Below, in pieces: positions 1 to 8,613 of a stretch of DNA of 64,000 bases. The notes under the pieces are model-generated. The model did no database searches, was not told the origin of the DNA, and saw only the letters and a program-made list of their open reading frames with translations. Position 1 is the first letter of the stretch. Each line of letters starts with the position of its first letter. The stretch is from Jeotgalibacillus haloalkalitolerans (lineage in GTDB: Bacteria; Bacillota; Bacilli; Bacillales; Jeotgalibacillaceae): positions 372,001-436,000 of the forward strand of contig NZ_JAXQNN010000001.1 of NCBI RefSeq assembly GCF_034427455.1, read 5' to 3'. The position numbers and the translations under genes were made by a program.

Positions 1-2
1 TT

Positions 3-941
3 GCGTTCTCTGTCTATCCGATGGCGCTTAGCTTATTTAAAGAAGCGGATCTGCCGAGACGATTCATTCCGGCTGCGCTTGCGTTTGGTTCCGTTACGTT
101 TACGATGACATCTGCAGGTTCACCTGAGATTCAGAACTGGATCCCGATGGAATATATGGATACGAACCAATACGCAGGCTGGGAGGTCAGCATACTTGTT
201 GCTGTATTCATGATGATCTTTGGTTACTGGTGGCTGAAACGGATGATCAATAAAGCTGTAAATAAAGGAGAGCGTTTTAAGGCGCGTGAGGATGATCCGA
301 CAATGGTTGACCGGGCATTGCCAAATCCATTTATGGGATTAATCCCGCTTGTTGTTGTACTAATCATCAGTTATATTTTCCACCACGATCTTGGCACATC
401 AGCGTTGATTATTGCGTTATTGAGCGGGATCATTGCGACATATTTATTAAACAGAAAGTATTTTTCAAATGTCAGTAAGGCGCTATCTGATGGAACGATC
501 GGTGCGTTAATTGCCATTGGTAACACTGCAGCAGTTGTAGGATTCGGCGGAGTGGCAAAAGCGGTTCCTGCATTTACAACAGCAGTTGATGCAATGGCTA
601 GTATCCCGGGCAGCCCGCTGATTGGCGGTGCAGTTGCAGTCAGTGTCATTGCCGGTATGACAGGATCAGCATCAGGCGGTCAGACAATTGCACTTCCATT
701 ACTTGCACCGGGCTATATCGAGGCAGGTGTGAATCAGGAAGCGTTGCACCGTACAGTAGCGATTTCATCTGGGGCGCTGGATTCACTGCCGCATAATGGC
801 TATGTTGTCACAACAATCCGAGGTATTTGTGGTGAAACGCATAAAGAGGCTTACGGTCCTGTTGCAGTTGTATCTGTCATTGTACCGCTGATAGGACTTG
901 CGATTGCAATTGCATTGTTCTCAATCGGTTTAGGAATCTAA
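3..941 (+). CDS. GntP-family permease, 5' end missing
   Basis: The C-terminal part of a polytopic membrane transporter of the GntP family (gluconate/hydroxycarboxylate:H+ symporters). The reading frame is open back to the window edge, so the true start lies outside; the first in-frame ATG at 21 is internal. Several hydrophobic segments are visible, together with a Gly/Ala/Ser-rich stretch (GMTGSASGGQTIALP) and the SGALDSLPHNG motif typical of this family near the C-terminus. It ends 18 bases before a 3-hydroxybutyrate dehydrogenase gene, a pairing that suggests uptake of 3-hydroxybutyrate or a similar short hydroxy acid. The family is clear; the substrate is inferred from the neighbour. Confidence 0.85.
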   Translation, partial: AFSVYPMALSLFKEADLPRRFIPAALAFGSVTFTMTSAGSPEIQNWIPMEYMDTNQYAGWEVSILVAVFMMIFGYWWLKRMINKAVNKGERFKAREDDPTMVDRALPNPFMGLIPLVVVLIISYIFHHDLGTSALIIALLSGIIATYLLNRKYFSNVSKALSDGTIGALIAIGNTAAVVGFGGVAKAVPAFTTAVDAMASIPGSPLIGGAVAVSVIAGMTGSASGGQTIALPLLAPGYIEAGVNQEALHRTVAISSGALDSLPHNGYVVTTIRGICGETHKEAYGPVAVVSVIVPLIGLAIAIALFSIGLGI

Positions 942-959
942 TCGCTGGAGGTGATCGTG

Positions 960-1736
960 ATGGTCAAAGACAAAGTTGTATTTATAACCGGAGCAGCGAG
1001 CGGAATTGGCTATGAAATTGCAGTCGCTTTTGCTAAAGCCGGTGCTAAAATTGTGTTAACAGATATCAATGAGGAAGCAGTTATGAAAGCAGCAGAAGAG
1101 CTTAAGGATCAGGGGTGTGATAGCCTGGGTCTGGTGTGTGATGTAACAAAGGAAGACCATATAAAAGAAACGATTAACCAGACAGTGGAGCACTTCGGGA
1201 GACTGGATGTGCTGATTAACAATGCAGGCATGCAACATGTTTCAGCCATTGAGGACTTTCCTACAGAAAAGTTTGAGCTGCTGACAAAAATCATGCTCAC
1301 AGCGCCTTTTATCGCAACAAAGCATGTATTTCCAATTATGAAAAAGCAGGGCGGGGGCCGCATTATTAACATGGCATCCATTAACGGGCTCGTTGGCTTC
1401 GCAGGGAAAGCAGCCTACAACAGCGCCAAGCACGGTGTGATCGGTCTGACAAAAGTAGCGGCACTTGAAGGAGCGGAGCACGGCATCACAGTGAACGCTA
1501 TGTGCCCAGGCTACGTTGACACACCGCTTGTGCGCAACCAGCTTGAAGATCTTGCGCAAAACCGTGGCGTTTCACTGGAAAAGGTCATCGAAGAAGTGAT
1601 CTACCCGCTTGTCCCGCAAAAACGCCTGCTTGATGTTCAGGAAATCGCGGACTATACGATGTTCTTAGCGAGCGACCAGGCGAGAGGGATTACAGGCCAG
1701 GCGGTGGCGTTAGATGGCGGATATACTGCACAGTAA
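960..1736 (+). CDS. bdhA: 3-hydroxybutyrate dehydrogenase (SDR family)
   Basis: Cytosolic NAD-dependent short-chain dehydrogenase expected to oxidise 3-hydroxybutyrate to acetoacetate. It has the Rossmann motif TGAASGIG at residues 10-17, NNAG at 87-90, catalytic Ser140 and the YNSAK active site (Tyr153, Lys157), in a typical 258-residue length. The C-terminal GITGQAVALDGGYTAQ is the usual 3-HBDH-type ending. I chose ATG 960 because GGAGGTG sits 8 bases before it; GTG 951 overlaps that ribosome binding site. It probably forms an operon with the upstream GntP permease. SDR membership is certain; substrate specificity is inferred from similarity and context. Confidence 0.85.
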   Translation: MVKDKVVFITGAASGIGYEIAVAFAKAGAKIVLTDINEEAVMKAAEELKDQGCDSLGLVCDVTKEDHIKETINQTVEHFGRLDVLINNAGMQHVSAIEDFPTEKFELLTKIMLTAPFIATKHVFPIMKKQGGGRIINMASINGLVGFAGKAAYNSAKHGVIGLTKVAALEGAEHGITVNAMCPGYVDTPLVRNQLEDLAQNRGVSLEKVIEEVIYPLVPQKRLLDVQEIADYTMFLASDQARGITGQAVALDGGYTAQ

Positions 1737-1738
1737 TA

Positions 1739-2055
1739 TAGAAAAGCGCAGATGAGCGTTTAGGGGCGTACACGTTGGACTGATGCGCCGGAGATAAAGG
1801 AAACACGGCGAACGAAGTGAGCCGATGTTGACTTATCGGACAGAGCAGAAGGAAACGTGCTAGCCACTGCGAATCGGAGCTGGACAACATAGAAAAGCGT
1901 AATCAGGCGTTCAGGTCCGACAAGCATAAGACGGCTTGAGAGAAATGGGCGACCTTCCCATTTTCTCAAGGTGGCTTATGACTCGAGGACCTGCCTGCTG
2001 GAGCTGGACAAAATAGAAAAGCGCAAGGCGCTCGTTCAAATGGTAGATGGAAAGG
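1739..2055. repeat. Three tandem ATAGAAAAGCG...GAGCTGGACAA intergenic repeat units
   Basis: Three units begin with ATAGAAAAGCG at about 1739, 1889 and 2010. The first two end with GAGCTGGACAA. Unit 2 contains a very long near-perfect hairpin: CAGGTCC, CAAGCATAAG and CTTGAGAGAAATGGG on the left pair with CCCATTTTCTCAAG, CTTATG and GGACCTG on the right. Unit 3 is truncated. No coding capacity is evident. Units of this look occur between genes in other Bacillales genomes as far as I recall; their function is unknown to me. Confidence 0.7.
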
Positions 2056-2147
2056 ACGAAGGAAAAACATATTAAAATGATCGAATTGTGCACCTGAGTG
2101 ATGAAATTCCTCAGCAGTTTGAAGGTATTACCACGTATTTAAATCAA

Positions 2148-2243
2148 ACGAAGGAATTATAGATAAAATTGAGTGAATCATTTTATATTTTGAGTGATAA
2201 AAATTCAAATTGATGGATAACTTTCTGTATTGAAGGAAATCAC
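2148..2243 (+). repeat. Degenerate ~21-bp phased array, core TTGARKGAAT (array B-a)
   Basis: Unit starts at 2148, 2169, 2190, 2210 and 2230 give intervals of 21, 21, 20 and 20. Units begin ACGAAGGAAT, TTGAGTGAAT, TTGAGTGATA, TTGATGGATA and TTGAAGGAAA, and the rest of each unit is unrelated. A further TTGAAGG lies 29 bp upstream at 2119. The core matches the array at 13390-13577. It lies between bdhA and a bidirectional terminator. It is the weakest of the arrays, apparently decaying. Confidence 0.6.
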
Positions 2244-2278
2244 GATCATGTCTGGAAAAGATTACCAATATGTACGAG

Positions 2279-2334
2279 GAAAAAAGCCCTTGATACTCTT
2301 CACAACCAGGTGAGGGGCATCAAGGGCTTTTCTA
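2279..2334. terminator. Bidirectional terminator hairpin
   Basis: AAAAGCCCTTGAT (2282-2294) pairs perfectly with ATCAAGGGCTTTT (2319-2331). There is a run of A on the left and T on the right, so it can stop transcription from either side. It directly follows the small minus-strand gene ending at 2339. Confidence 0.8.
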
Positions 2335-2338
2335 TTGT

Positions 2339-2530
2339 TCAGGCATAAACATAAAATTTTATCAGGTCTGCCAGTCCCTGATCATCTTCACTAACCGGAG
2401 ATTGAAAAATGCCAATGACCAGATCCATAAACTCTCCCCGAAACAAAAAAGCGAAAATTAAAATCACACTAATCAAAATTGCTGCAAGAAATAATATGTA
2501 CATAGACCATTTCCCTGCCAGCTGAGCCAT
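2339..2530 (-). CDS. Small single-span membrane protein (63 aa)
   Basis: A 63-residue protein with one strong hydrophobic segment (about residues 10-31) followed by an acidic tail (SPVSEDDQGLADLIKFYVYA). The start is ATG at 2530, preceded by AGGAGGGAGATTG, an excellent ribosome binding site; upstream in-frame codons lack one. It ends just inside a strong terminator. I recognise no family. The N-terminus is predicted to be short with a membrane anchor and a soluble tail of about 30 residues. Real-gene status rests on the ribosome binding site and terminator. Confidence 0.65.
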   Translation of the reverse strand: MAQLAGKWSMYILFLAAILISVILIFAFLFRGEFMDLVIGIFQSPVSEDDQGLADLIKFYVYA

Positions 2531-2671
2531 CAATCTCCCTCCTAAAATACACTTATATGTATTAGACGTTAAAATAAGGAAAAAGTTTCGTATTTTCTGA
2601 AAAATGTTTTGATTTATTTTTTTGGGTAAATCAAATAGGATAAGATTAGATGAATGGAAAGAGGGAAACAT

Positions 2672-3235
2672 ATGATTTCGATTGCGCTGCCGGCGGCTGT
2701 CATAGCTGCAGTCATCGGACTAATAGCAATAGCACGTGATAATAAAAAGAAAAAACGTTCAACAGCAAAACGCTTGATGGTGGTACTGTTTTGGATTTAC
2801 GTCACAGCAGTGGTTCACGTAACACTCGGAACACTCTCATATCCGCCGAACCCTGATGCCCCGCTCAGAATCCAGCTTGAACCGCTGTATTTCTTAGATG
2901 AGTGGGCAACATACCGTAATCATCAGAGTGTATCATTCTTTCAAAACGCAAGCTTAACATTCTATAATTTCATTATGTTTATGCCGTATGGATTTTTCTT
3001 AGCGGCTCTATTCAAAAAAAGATTTTTCAAATCGCTGTTGATTCTATTTTTCACAAGCCTGCTGATTGAAACGACCCAACTGGTCCTGTCCTACCTTGGA
3101 ATCGCATGGATGAGAGGCTTTAACGTAGACGATCTGATTATGAATACAGCCGGCGGAATACTTGTGTACCTTTTTGTAAGAATCATATTGATCATACAGG
3201 GTAAAAATAGAAGGTCAGGAAAGACAGGTAAATGA
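2672..3235 (+). CDS. VanZ-like family membrane protein
   Basis: An integral membrane protein of about 187 residues with four to five hydrophobic helices and the VanZ-family pattern. The visible signatures are NPDAPLRIQLEPL followed by NFIMFMPYGFFLA, then the ETTQLVLSYLGI...RGFNVDDLIMNTAGGILVY block. VanZ confers low-level teicoplanin resistance in enterococci, but most chromosomal homologues have no known role. ATG 2672 is chosen because AAAGAGGG lies 6 bases upstream; the in-frame ATG at 2654 overlaps that site. It is monocistronic, followed by a terminator at 3276-3306. Confidence 0.8.
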   Translation: MISIALPAAVIAAVIGLIAIARDNKKKKRSTAKRLMVVLFWIYVTAVVHVTLGTLSYPPNPDAPLRIQLEPLYFLDEWATYRNHQSVSFFQNASLTFYNFIMFMPYGFFLAALFKKRFFKSLLILFFTSLLIETTQLVLSYLGIAWMRGFNVDDLIMNTAGGILVYLFVRIILIIQGKNRRSGKTGK

Positions 3236-3275
3236 TATTCATCAAGCAACTTTAAGCGTAGCGAAACGGTTTTAG

Positions 3276-3306
3276 AGCCTGAGACAACTTTTGTCCAGGC
3301 TTTTTA
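3276..3306 (+). terminator. Terminator after the VanZ-like gene
   Basis: Stem GCCTG-GACAA with TTGTC-CAGGC (3277-3300), followed by TTTTTATAT. Confidence 0.75.
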
Positions 3307-3451
3307 TATACATTCAAACACCTCCTCAACAAGTCCTATATATAATAGAAGGATTGCAGTCAAACGCTCATTGCGATAATCTATTTCCTAAGGGTTGAAT
3401 GTTCAGATAAAAAAGAATTGATAAAAAGCTTCATTGTAAAGGAGGGGTTTG

Positions 3452-4144
3452 ATGGGTGTTACATATCATCCGCTTGGCGATCAGGCGGTACTGATTCACT
3501 TCAAGCAGGAAGTGAGCAGTGAAGTGCTGGCAGAAGTCCAATGCCTGAAACAAGCGATTCAAAAAGAGCAGCCGGACTGGTTGTATGAAGCAGTCCCAGG
3601 CTATGCATCCCTGGCTGTACATTATGATCTGACGCAGCTGGTCCAGGAAAAAGATCCTTATGAATACGTTGTATCTTTTCTCAAAGGAAAAGCAAATGCG
3701 CTGGAAACAAGTAATAGTTTCAAACAGCGTACGGTAAAAATACCGGTCTGTTATGGCGGCGAGCTAGGTCCTGATCTTGAAGAAGTCGCTGAGCATGCAG
3801 GCATCTCAGCTGAAGAAGTGATCAAACGTCATCAAAACGGTGATTATACCGTTTATATGCTGGGCTTTGCACCAGGTTTTCCTTATATAGGCGGGCTTGA
3901 TCCAGCCATTGCAGCTCCGCGTAAAAATAATCCGAGAACAGCGATTCCAGCAGGGTCTGTGGGGATTGCAGGCAAGCAGACAGGCGTATACTCCATTGAA
4001 ACGCCGGGAGGATGGCAGATCATCGGCAGAACACCTGAAAAGCTGTTTGATTTAAACAGAGATGAATCGTTCCTTTTAAAAGCAGGGGACAGAATCGAAT
4101 TTTATGCTATTACAGAAAAAGAATTTGAGGAGTGGCAGCGATGA
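3452..4144 (+). CDS. pxpB: 5-oxoprolinase subunit PxpB (KipI family)
   Basis: One of three subunits of the ATP-dependent bacterial 5-oxoprolinase, which opens 5-oxo-L-proline (pyroglutamate) to L-glutamate. It is the KipI-type carboxyltransferase domain, with the conserved MLGFAPGFPYIGGLD and PAGSVGIAGKQTGVYSIETPGGWQIIGRT motifs split across residues of about 130-195. In B. subtilis the orthologue KipI also inhibits the sporulation kinase KinA. ATG 3452 follows GGAGGGGTTTG. The stop overlaps the next gene by four bases (ATGA), so it is translationally coupled to pxpC. Confidence 0.9.
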   Translation: MGVTYHPLGDQAVLIHFKQEVSSEVLAEVQCLKQAIQKEQPDWLYEAVPGYASLAVHYDLTQLVQEKDPYEYVVSFLKGKANALETSNSFKQRTVKIPVCYGGELGPDLEEVAEHAGISAEEVIKRHQNGDYTVYMLGFAPGFPYIGGLDPAIAAPRKNNPRTAIPAGSVGIAGKQTGVYSIETPGGWQIIGRTPEKLFDLNRDESFLLKAGDRIEFYAITEKEFEEWQR

Positions 4145-5133
4145 TTAAAGTAGTAGAGCCAGGGCTGCTGTCTTCAATTCAGGATAATGGCCGCCGTGGA
4201 CATCAGGAGTCCGGCATAATTATTTCAGGCGTCATGGATACATTCTCTTTACGTATTGCGAACATGCTTGTCGGTAACCCGGAAGATGAGGCGGGACTTG
4301 AAATCACCTTAACGGGTCCAACCATTGAATTTCTGGAAGACCAGCTGATTGCCATTTGTGGAGCGGATTTCTCAGCCACGATCGATGATCAGCCGGCACC
4401 TTTATGGCGTCCGGTAGCAGTGAAAAAGGGCAGCACCCTGCATATGAAGTTTTCCAAAGTGGGCTGCAGAGGTGTTATTGCAGTCGGAGGAGGCTTTGAC
4501 ATACCAAAGGTGCTTGGCAGTAAATCTACATATCTGAGGGCTAACATCGGGGGCTTTAAAGGACGCAGCCTCGAAAAAGAGGATATCATTCAGTCTGGAG
4601 AGCGCAGCAGCCAATCAGAGAGAATTTTTAAGAGCGTAATCAATCATCCTGTGAAATGGTCTGTTTCCAATGCTTATACCCATAATGTTTATGACCGCTC
4701 AGTGATGAGAGTGATTCCCGGTAAACAATATCATGATTTTACAGAAGAAAGCAGAAACTGTTTCTTTGAACAGGATTACAAAATCTCCAAACAATCTGAC
4801 CGGATGGGCTTCAGGTTAGATGGTGACAATCTTGAATGCGGGCTGAATGGGGACATGCTGTCAGAAGGAGTGGCATTCGGAACGATACAGGTGCCTGCAG
4901 ATGGACAGCCGATTATTTTACTCGCAGACAGGCAGACACTTGGCGGGTACCCAAAAATCGGGCAGATTGCTTCTGTAGACTTACCTGCACTGATTCAGAA
5001 AAAACCTGGTGAAGCAATCCGATTTGAGGAAATCTCAATTCAGGATGCTCAAAATCTATTTAAACAGCGTGAAAAAGAATGGCAGGAATTAAAACAGATG
5101 ATCAATATCAAACTGGAGGGATTAGATGGTTAA
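4141..5133 (+). CDS. pxpC: 5-oxoprolinase subunit PxpC (KipA family)
   Basis: Partner of PxpB; biotin-dependent carboxylase-like (KipA/urea amidolyase-related) domain across the whole 330 residues. Diagnostic segments are the N-terminal [17 protein letters not shown], then [17 protein letters not shown] and the late [21 protein letters not shown] 4141 overlaps the pxpB stop and is preceded by TTGAGGAG. The last 8 bases overlap pxpA, which places the ribosome binding site of pxpA (GGAGGG) inside this gene. The three genes are therefore tightly coupled. Confidence 0.9.
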   Translation: MIKVVEPGLLSSIQDNGRRGHQESGIIISGVMDTFSLRIANMLVGNPEDEAGLEITLTGPTIEFLEDQLIAICGADFSATIDDQPAPLWRPVAVKKGSTLHMKFSKVGCRGVIAVGGGFDIPKVLGSKSTYLRANIGGFKGRSLEKEDIIQSGERSSQSERIFKSVINHPVKWSVSNAYTHNVYDRSVMRVIPGKQYHDFTEESRNCFFEQDYKISKQSDRMGFRLDGDNLECGLNGDMLSEGVAFGTIQVPADGQPIILLADRQTLGGYPKIGQIASVDLPALIQKKPGEAIRFEEISIQDAQNLFKQREKEWQELKQMINIKLEGLDG

Positions 5134-5884
5134 GATCGATCTGAACTGTGATATGGGGGAGAGCTTTGGCGCTTATAAAATGGGAAATGATGCTGAAGTC
5201 CTAAAATATATCACTTCTGCAAATATTGCATGCGGCTATCATGCCGGGGATCCCTCAGTCATGAGAAAAACGGTAGAGCTGGCGCTTAAAAGCGGAACAG
5301 CGATTGGTGCGCATCCGGGATTCCCGGACCTTGGCGGCTTTGGCAGGCGTAACATGAACGTATCAGAAGAAGAAGCATACGACTTGACGCTGTATCAGAT
5401 TGGTGCACTCTACGGCTTTGTGAAAGCGCAGGGAGGAACGCTTCAGCATGTAAAGCCGCATGGTGCACTCTATAATGCAGCTGCAAAAGACGCAAAACTT
5501 GCCCATGCAATCGCTAAAGCGGTATATGACCTGGATCCGGGGCTGATCTTATTTGGGTTATCGGGCGGGGAGCTGGTCCGTGCCGGAAAGCAAATCGGAC
5601 TGAAGACGGCTTCAGAAGTATTTGCTGACAGAACATATCAGCCGGACGGTTCCTTAACGCCAAGATCACAAAGCAACGCACTCATTGAGGATGATGAACA
5701 GGCTGTCAACCAGGTGGTGCGGATGGTAAAAGAAGGCATTGTACGTGGTGTGGATGACAAAAATATCAGTATTGAGGCAGACACTGTCTGTATTCACGGT
5801 GATGGCGCCCATGCACTTGCATTTGCGGAAAAGATTAATCAGCGGTTACGAGAAGAAAATATCAGTATGCAAAGCTTAAAATAA
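5126..5884 (+). CDS. pxpA: 5-oxoprolinase subunit PxpA (LamB/YcsF family)
   Basis: The LamB/YcsF-family subunit of 5-oxoprolinase, a 252-residue cytosolic protein. The N-terminus [20 protein letters not shown], then [26 protein letters not shown] and VKPHGALYN are the family's metal/active-site blocks, followed by [13 protein letters not shown]-type (here [13 protein letters not shown]) and [12 protein letters not shown] 5126 has GGAGGGATTAG just upstream. The protein and order (B, C, A, transporter) match the Bacillus pattern where ycsF neighbours ycsG and kip genes. Confidence 0.92.
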   Translation: MVKIDLNCDMGESFGAYKMGNDAEVLKYITSANIACGYHAGDPSVMRKTVELALKSGTAIGAHPGFPDLGGFGRRNMNVSEEEAYDLTLYQIGALYGFVKAQGGTLQHVKPHGALYNAAAKDAKLAHAIAKAVYDLDPGLILFGLSGGELVRAGKQIGLKTASEVFADRTYQPDGSLTPRSQSNALIEDDEQAVNQVVRMVKEGIVRGVDDKNISIEADTVCIHGDGAHALAFAEKINQRLREENISMQSLK

Positions 5885-5898
5885 ATGGTTTAAGCCCA

Positions 5899-5949
5899 TG
5901 ATGCCTTTAGTCAGCAGGATATGCCGGCTAAAGGCATCAGGAGCTTTAT
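5899..5949 (+). promoter_or_regulatory. Long intercistronic stem-loop between pxpA and the transporter
   Basis: TGATGCCTTTAG (5899-5910) pairs perfectly with CTAAAGGCATCA (5938-5949), leaving a 27-base loop. There is no T run, so it is probably a processing or mRNA-stability element, or a leaky attenuator, rather than a full terminator. Confidence 0.55.
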
Positions 5950-5975
5950 AGACGAACAGGAAAGGAATGACAACT

Positions 5976-7169
5976 ATGAAAAAACCGGAATCTAACCGCA
6001 GTATCCTGCTCGGTGCTGCATTTCTGATGGCGACATCTGCCGTCGGACCAGGGTTTTTAACTCAAACAACTACATTCACACAGACACTTGCAGCAAGTTT
6101 TGGGTTTGTGATCTTGATCTCTATTATTATTGATATTGGTGTACAGATGAATATCTGGCGTATCATCACAGTTTCCGGTAAACGCGCGCAGGAAATCGCC
6201 AATGAAGTGCTCCCGGGGCTTGGTGTTGTGCTGGCCGGACTTGTTGTACTCGGCGGGCTTGCGTTTAACATCGGAAACATCGGGGGAGCGGGGCTTGGGA
6301 CCAACGTACTTTTCGGCGTTTCTCCTGAAATGGGTGCCCTGTTCAGTGGACTGATCGCGATCGGGATCTTCCTTGTGCGGGAAGCCGCGCGTATCATGGA
6401 CCGCTTTATCCAGGTGCTTGGTTTCCTCATGATTGGACTCACTGTATTTGTGATGTTCCAATCGCAGCCGCCAATTGGAGAAGCGATTACGCGCTCATTT
6501 GTTCCTGAAACTGTAGACTTTCTGGCAATTGTTACACTGGTCGGCGGTACAGTCGGCGGATACATTACATTTGCAGGGGGACACAGACTGCTTGATGCAG
6601 GTCTGAGCGGTACGAAAAATATACCTGAAGTCAATAAAAGTGCAGTATCTGCGATCGGACTCGCTTCGATCATCAGAATCTTTCTATTCCTTGCAACACT
6701 TGGCGTCGTGGCACAGGGCCTTGAAATTAATCCGGACAACCCGCCTGCATCTGTGTTCCAGCTTGCAGCAGGTAACATTGGATATAAAATTTTCGGTGTT
6801 GTGATGTGGTCAGCTGCAATCAGTTCAGTCATCGGGGCTGCTTATACGTCAGTTTCCTTTATCAAGACGTTCAGCCCGGTTTTAGCAAAGTATGAGAAGT
6901 TTCTGATTGTCGGTTTCATTACGGCTTCTACAGCGATCTTTACTTCAATCGGTCAACCAGTTACATTGCTGATTCTTGCTGGTGCGTTAAATGGGCTGAT
7001 TCTTCCAATTTCACTTGGTGTGATATTGCTTGCAGCCCATAATAAGAAAATTGTTGGTGATTACAGTCATCCGAAGTGGCTAACAGGGTTTGGGATCCTG
7101 ATTGTAGTTGTCATGGCTTATCTGGGCGGTTATACGATGATTAATCAGCTGCCTGAGCTATTTTCATAA
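5976..7169 (+). CDS. NRAMP-family transporter (YcsG-like), linked to 5-oxoproline use
   Basis: About 397 residues with eleven or so membrane helices. The early segment SAVGPGFLTQTT is the NRAMP helix-1 region (compare DPGN in Mn/Fe transporters); here the metal-binding Asp-Pro-Gly-Asn is replaced by GPGF, so metal transport is doubtful. The same arrangement is seen for B. subtilis ycsG beside the pxp genes, suggesting uptake of 5-oxoproline or a related compound. ATG 5976 is about 10 bases after AGGAAAGG; ATG 5967 is too close to it. A strong terminator follows. Confidence 0.82.
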   Translation: MKKPESNRSILLGAAFLMATSAVGPGFLTQTTTFTQTLAASFGFVILISIIIDIGVQMNIWRIITVSGKRAQEIANEVLPGLGVVLAGLVVLGGLAFNIGNIGGAGLGTNVLFGVSPEMGALFSGLIAIGIFLVREAARIMDRFIQVLGFLMIGLTVFVMFQSQPPIGEAITRSFVPETVDFLAIVTLVGGTVGGYITFAGGHRLLDAGLSGTKNIPEVNKSAVSAIGLASIIRIFLFLATLGVVAQGLEINPDNPPASVFQLAAGNIGYKIFGVVMWSAAISSVIGAAYTSVSFIKTFSPVLAKYEKFLIVGFITASTAIFTSIGQPVTLLILAGALNGLILPISLGVILLAAHNKKIVGDYSHPKWLTGFGILIVVVMAYLGGYTMINQLPELFS

Positions 7170-7176
7170 AATAGTA

Positions 7177-7207
7177 AAAAACCAGGATGAGTTCATCCTG
7201 GTTTTTT
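7177..7207 (+). terminator. Terminator ending the pxp operon
   Basis: ACCAGGATGA (7181-7190) pairs with TCATCCTGGT (7193-7202), followed by TTTTTG. The upstream A run could also serve the minus strand. Confidence 0.85.
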
Positions 7208-7254
7208 GAGTGATGGAAACATGCCTGTTTGTTGAATGTATTCAGGGCAACAGG

Positions 7255-7392
7255 GTAGCGATCTGCGCTGAAGTTGTCGCGATTCGCCCGGGAAGATGTC
7301 GCTTTCTTTGCTGAGCTTGTAGCAATCCGTCAGGGAACTCGTCGATTTCCCCGCTAAAGCTGTCGTAATTAAGCGTTCCTGTTGTAATATCC
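7255..7392 (+). repeat. 21/22-bp phased array, core GTMGCRATYC (array A-1a)
   Basis: Seven units start at 7255, 7276, 7298, 7319, 7341, 7362 and 7384 (intervals 21 or 22). Unit beginnings include GTAGCGATCT, GTCGCGATTC, GTCGCTTTCT, GTAGCAATCC, GTCGATTTCC and GTCGTAATTA. It sits between convergent genes. Bases 7287-7358 recur almost unchanged at 7544-7615 within the next array. The 22-bp steps break any reading frame. Confidence 0.8.
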
Positions 7393-7489
7393 ACTCACAG
7401 AGTTGCTTCACCACACACTCTTCATGCTTTTAAGAAACCAAAGAAAGTTTCCCAGGGGCATTTCAAACCTATAGTGCCGGAAGCTGTTT

Positions 7490-7653
7490 GTTGCTTTCCC
7501 CGCTGAACTTGTAGCAATTCGCCCGGAAAGATGTAGCGATCCACCCGGGAAGATGTCGCTTTCTTCGCTGAGCTTGTAGCAATCCGTCAGGGAACTCGTC
7601 GATTTCCCCGCTAAACTTGTCCCAATCTATGCTCAGGTTGTAGCAATCCACCC
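7490..7653 (+). repeat. 21/22-bp phased array, core GTAGCAATYC (array A-1b)
   Basis: Eight units start at 7490, 7511, 7533, 7555, 7576, 7598, 7619 and 7640. Cores include GTAGCAATTC, GTAGCGATCC, GTCGCTTTCT, GTAGCAATCC and GTCCCAATCT. About 100 bases of unrelated sequence separate it from array A-1a. The same core appears 44 kb away at 52082-52174. It ends immediately before the stop codon of the convergent ATPase gene. Confidence 0.8.
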
Positions 7654-7662
7654 AAGGACTCC

Positions 7663-8598
7663 TCACTTCTTTTGATCAAGTTGTACGCTGAACCATTCAA
7701 GCAGATCTTTATTCACAATATCCTGTGAAGAAAACGGGACATAAATGAGCTCCTGCTTTTTAAAAGTATCTTTAATTCTTTCAAGGTGCGGCTTCTCATG
7801 CTTTTTACGCTCCTGCATAAAGGTGCCGTCAACATCATCAGGCAGTACTTTATTGATAATCAGCGTTTTGACATGAAGATCATACTGATCGAGCAGCTGA
7901 AGTGCTTTCTCTGTTTCAAGAATCGGCAGCCGTTCAGGGTTTAAGACAAATACAAAGCCTGTTTCCTTAGAATCAAGCAGAATTTCTCTCGCCTTGGAGA
8001 AACGGTCCTGGCGTGTTCTGAGTACATCATAGATCGGGTCTTCAACAGGCTCTCCGTCATTTAAAAGCGCAGCGTAGTTCTCATTTGTTTTCCTGCGCTT
8101 CTCAAGCAGCCCCTCAATCCAGATGCCCATCAGTTCAGGCAGCGTTAAAAGGCGGATCGTATGGCCAGTTGGTGCTGTATCAAAAATGATTTTATCGAAC
8201 TTTTCTCGCTCCTCTAAGACAATCGAAATCAATTTATCAAACAGGGCAGCCTCATCAGCACCGGGTGAAGACTTCGCCGTATCAAGCTGTCTGTGAACTT
8301 CTTCCATCATACCGGCGTGCACAACGCCTTTAATATTCGCTTTTACGCCTTTAATATAGTTCGCCGTTTCAATTTCAGGATCAATTTCAAGCGCGAACAA
8401 ATTTGGTGCAATTTCTTTGTTTTTACCACCGATTTTCCGGTCAAAAATATCACCAACATTATGGGCAGGGTCAGTGGAAACAAGCAGTGTGCGGTAGCCC
8501 TGTTTCGCAGATTTCCATGCAATGGCAGCAGCAGACGTCGATTTTCCGACGCCTCCTTTGCCACCGACAAATAAGATATTGTTCTTTAAGATATTCAT
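7663..8598 (-). CDS. ArsA/Get3-like P-loop ATPase without cysteines
   Basis: A soluble deviant-Walker ATPase of the ArsA/Get3 type, about 311 residues. The P-loop GGKGGVGKST is at residues 12-21, with LVSTDPAHN (switch I region) and IIFDTAPTGHTIRLL (switch II) following. I see no cysteine in the whole protein, so the arsenite site of true ArsA (three Cys) and the zinc CxxC of eukaryotic Get3 are absent; an arsenical-pump role is unlikely. ATG 8598 follows AGGAG with 7 bases spacing. It lies 15 bases after a cory-CC-star gene, a recurrent partner as far as I recall. Its client is unknown. Confidence 0.85.
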   Translation of the reverse strand: MNILKNNILFVGGKGGVGKSTSAAAIAWKSAKQGYRTLLVSTDPAHNVGDIFDRKIGGKNKEIAPNLFALEIDPEIETANYIKGVKANIKGVVHAGMMEEVHRQLDTAKSSPGADEAALFDKLISIVLEEREKFDKIIFDTAPTGHTIRLLTLPELMGIWIEGLLEKRRKTNENYAALLNDGEPVEDPIYDVLRTRQDRFSKAREILLDSKETGFVFVLNPERLPILETEKALQLLDQYDLHVKTLIINKVLPDDVDGTFMQERKKHEKPHLERIKDTFKKQELIYVPFSSQDIVNKDLLEWFSVQLDQKK

Positions 8599-8613
8599 CA
8601 AATGACTCCTTTA

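Noticed and set aside
6062-6832. 256-codon open frame antisense to the NRAMP-like gene
   Set aside because: Opposite strand of a clear membrane protein gene; composition is an antisense shadow, with no ribosome binding site.
7255-7653. CRISPR array
   Set aside because: Conserved parts are only about 10-12 bases and variable parts about 9-10, units drift in length, and there are no cas genes; not CRISPR-like.
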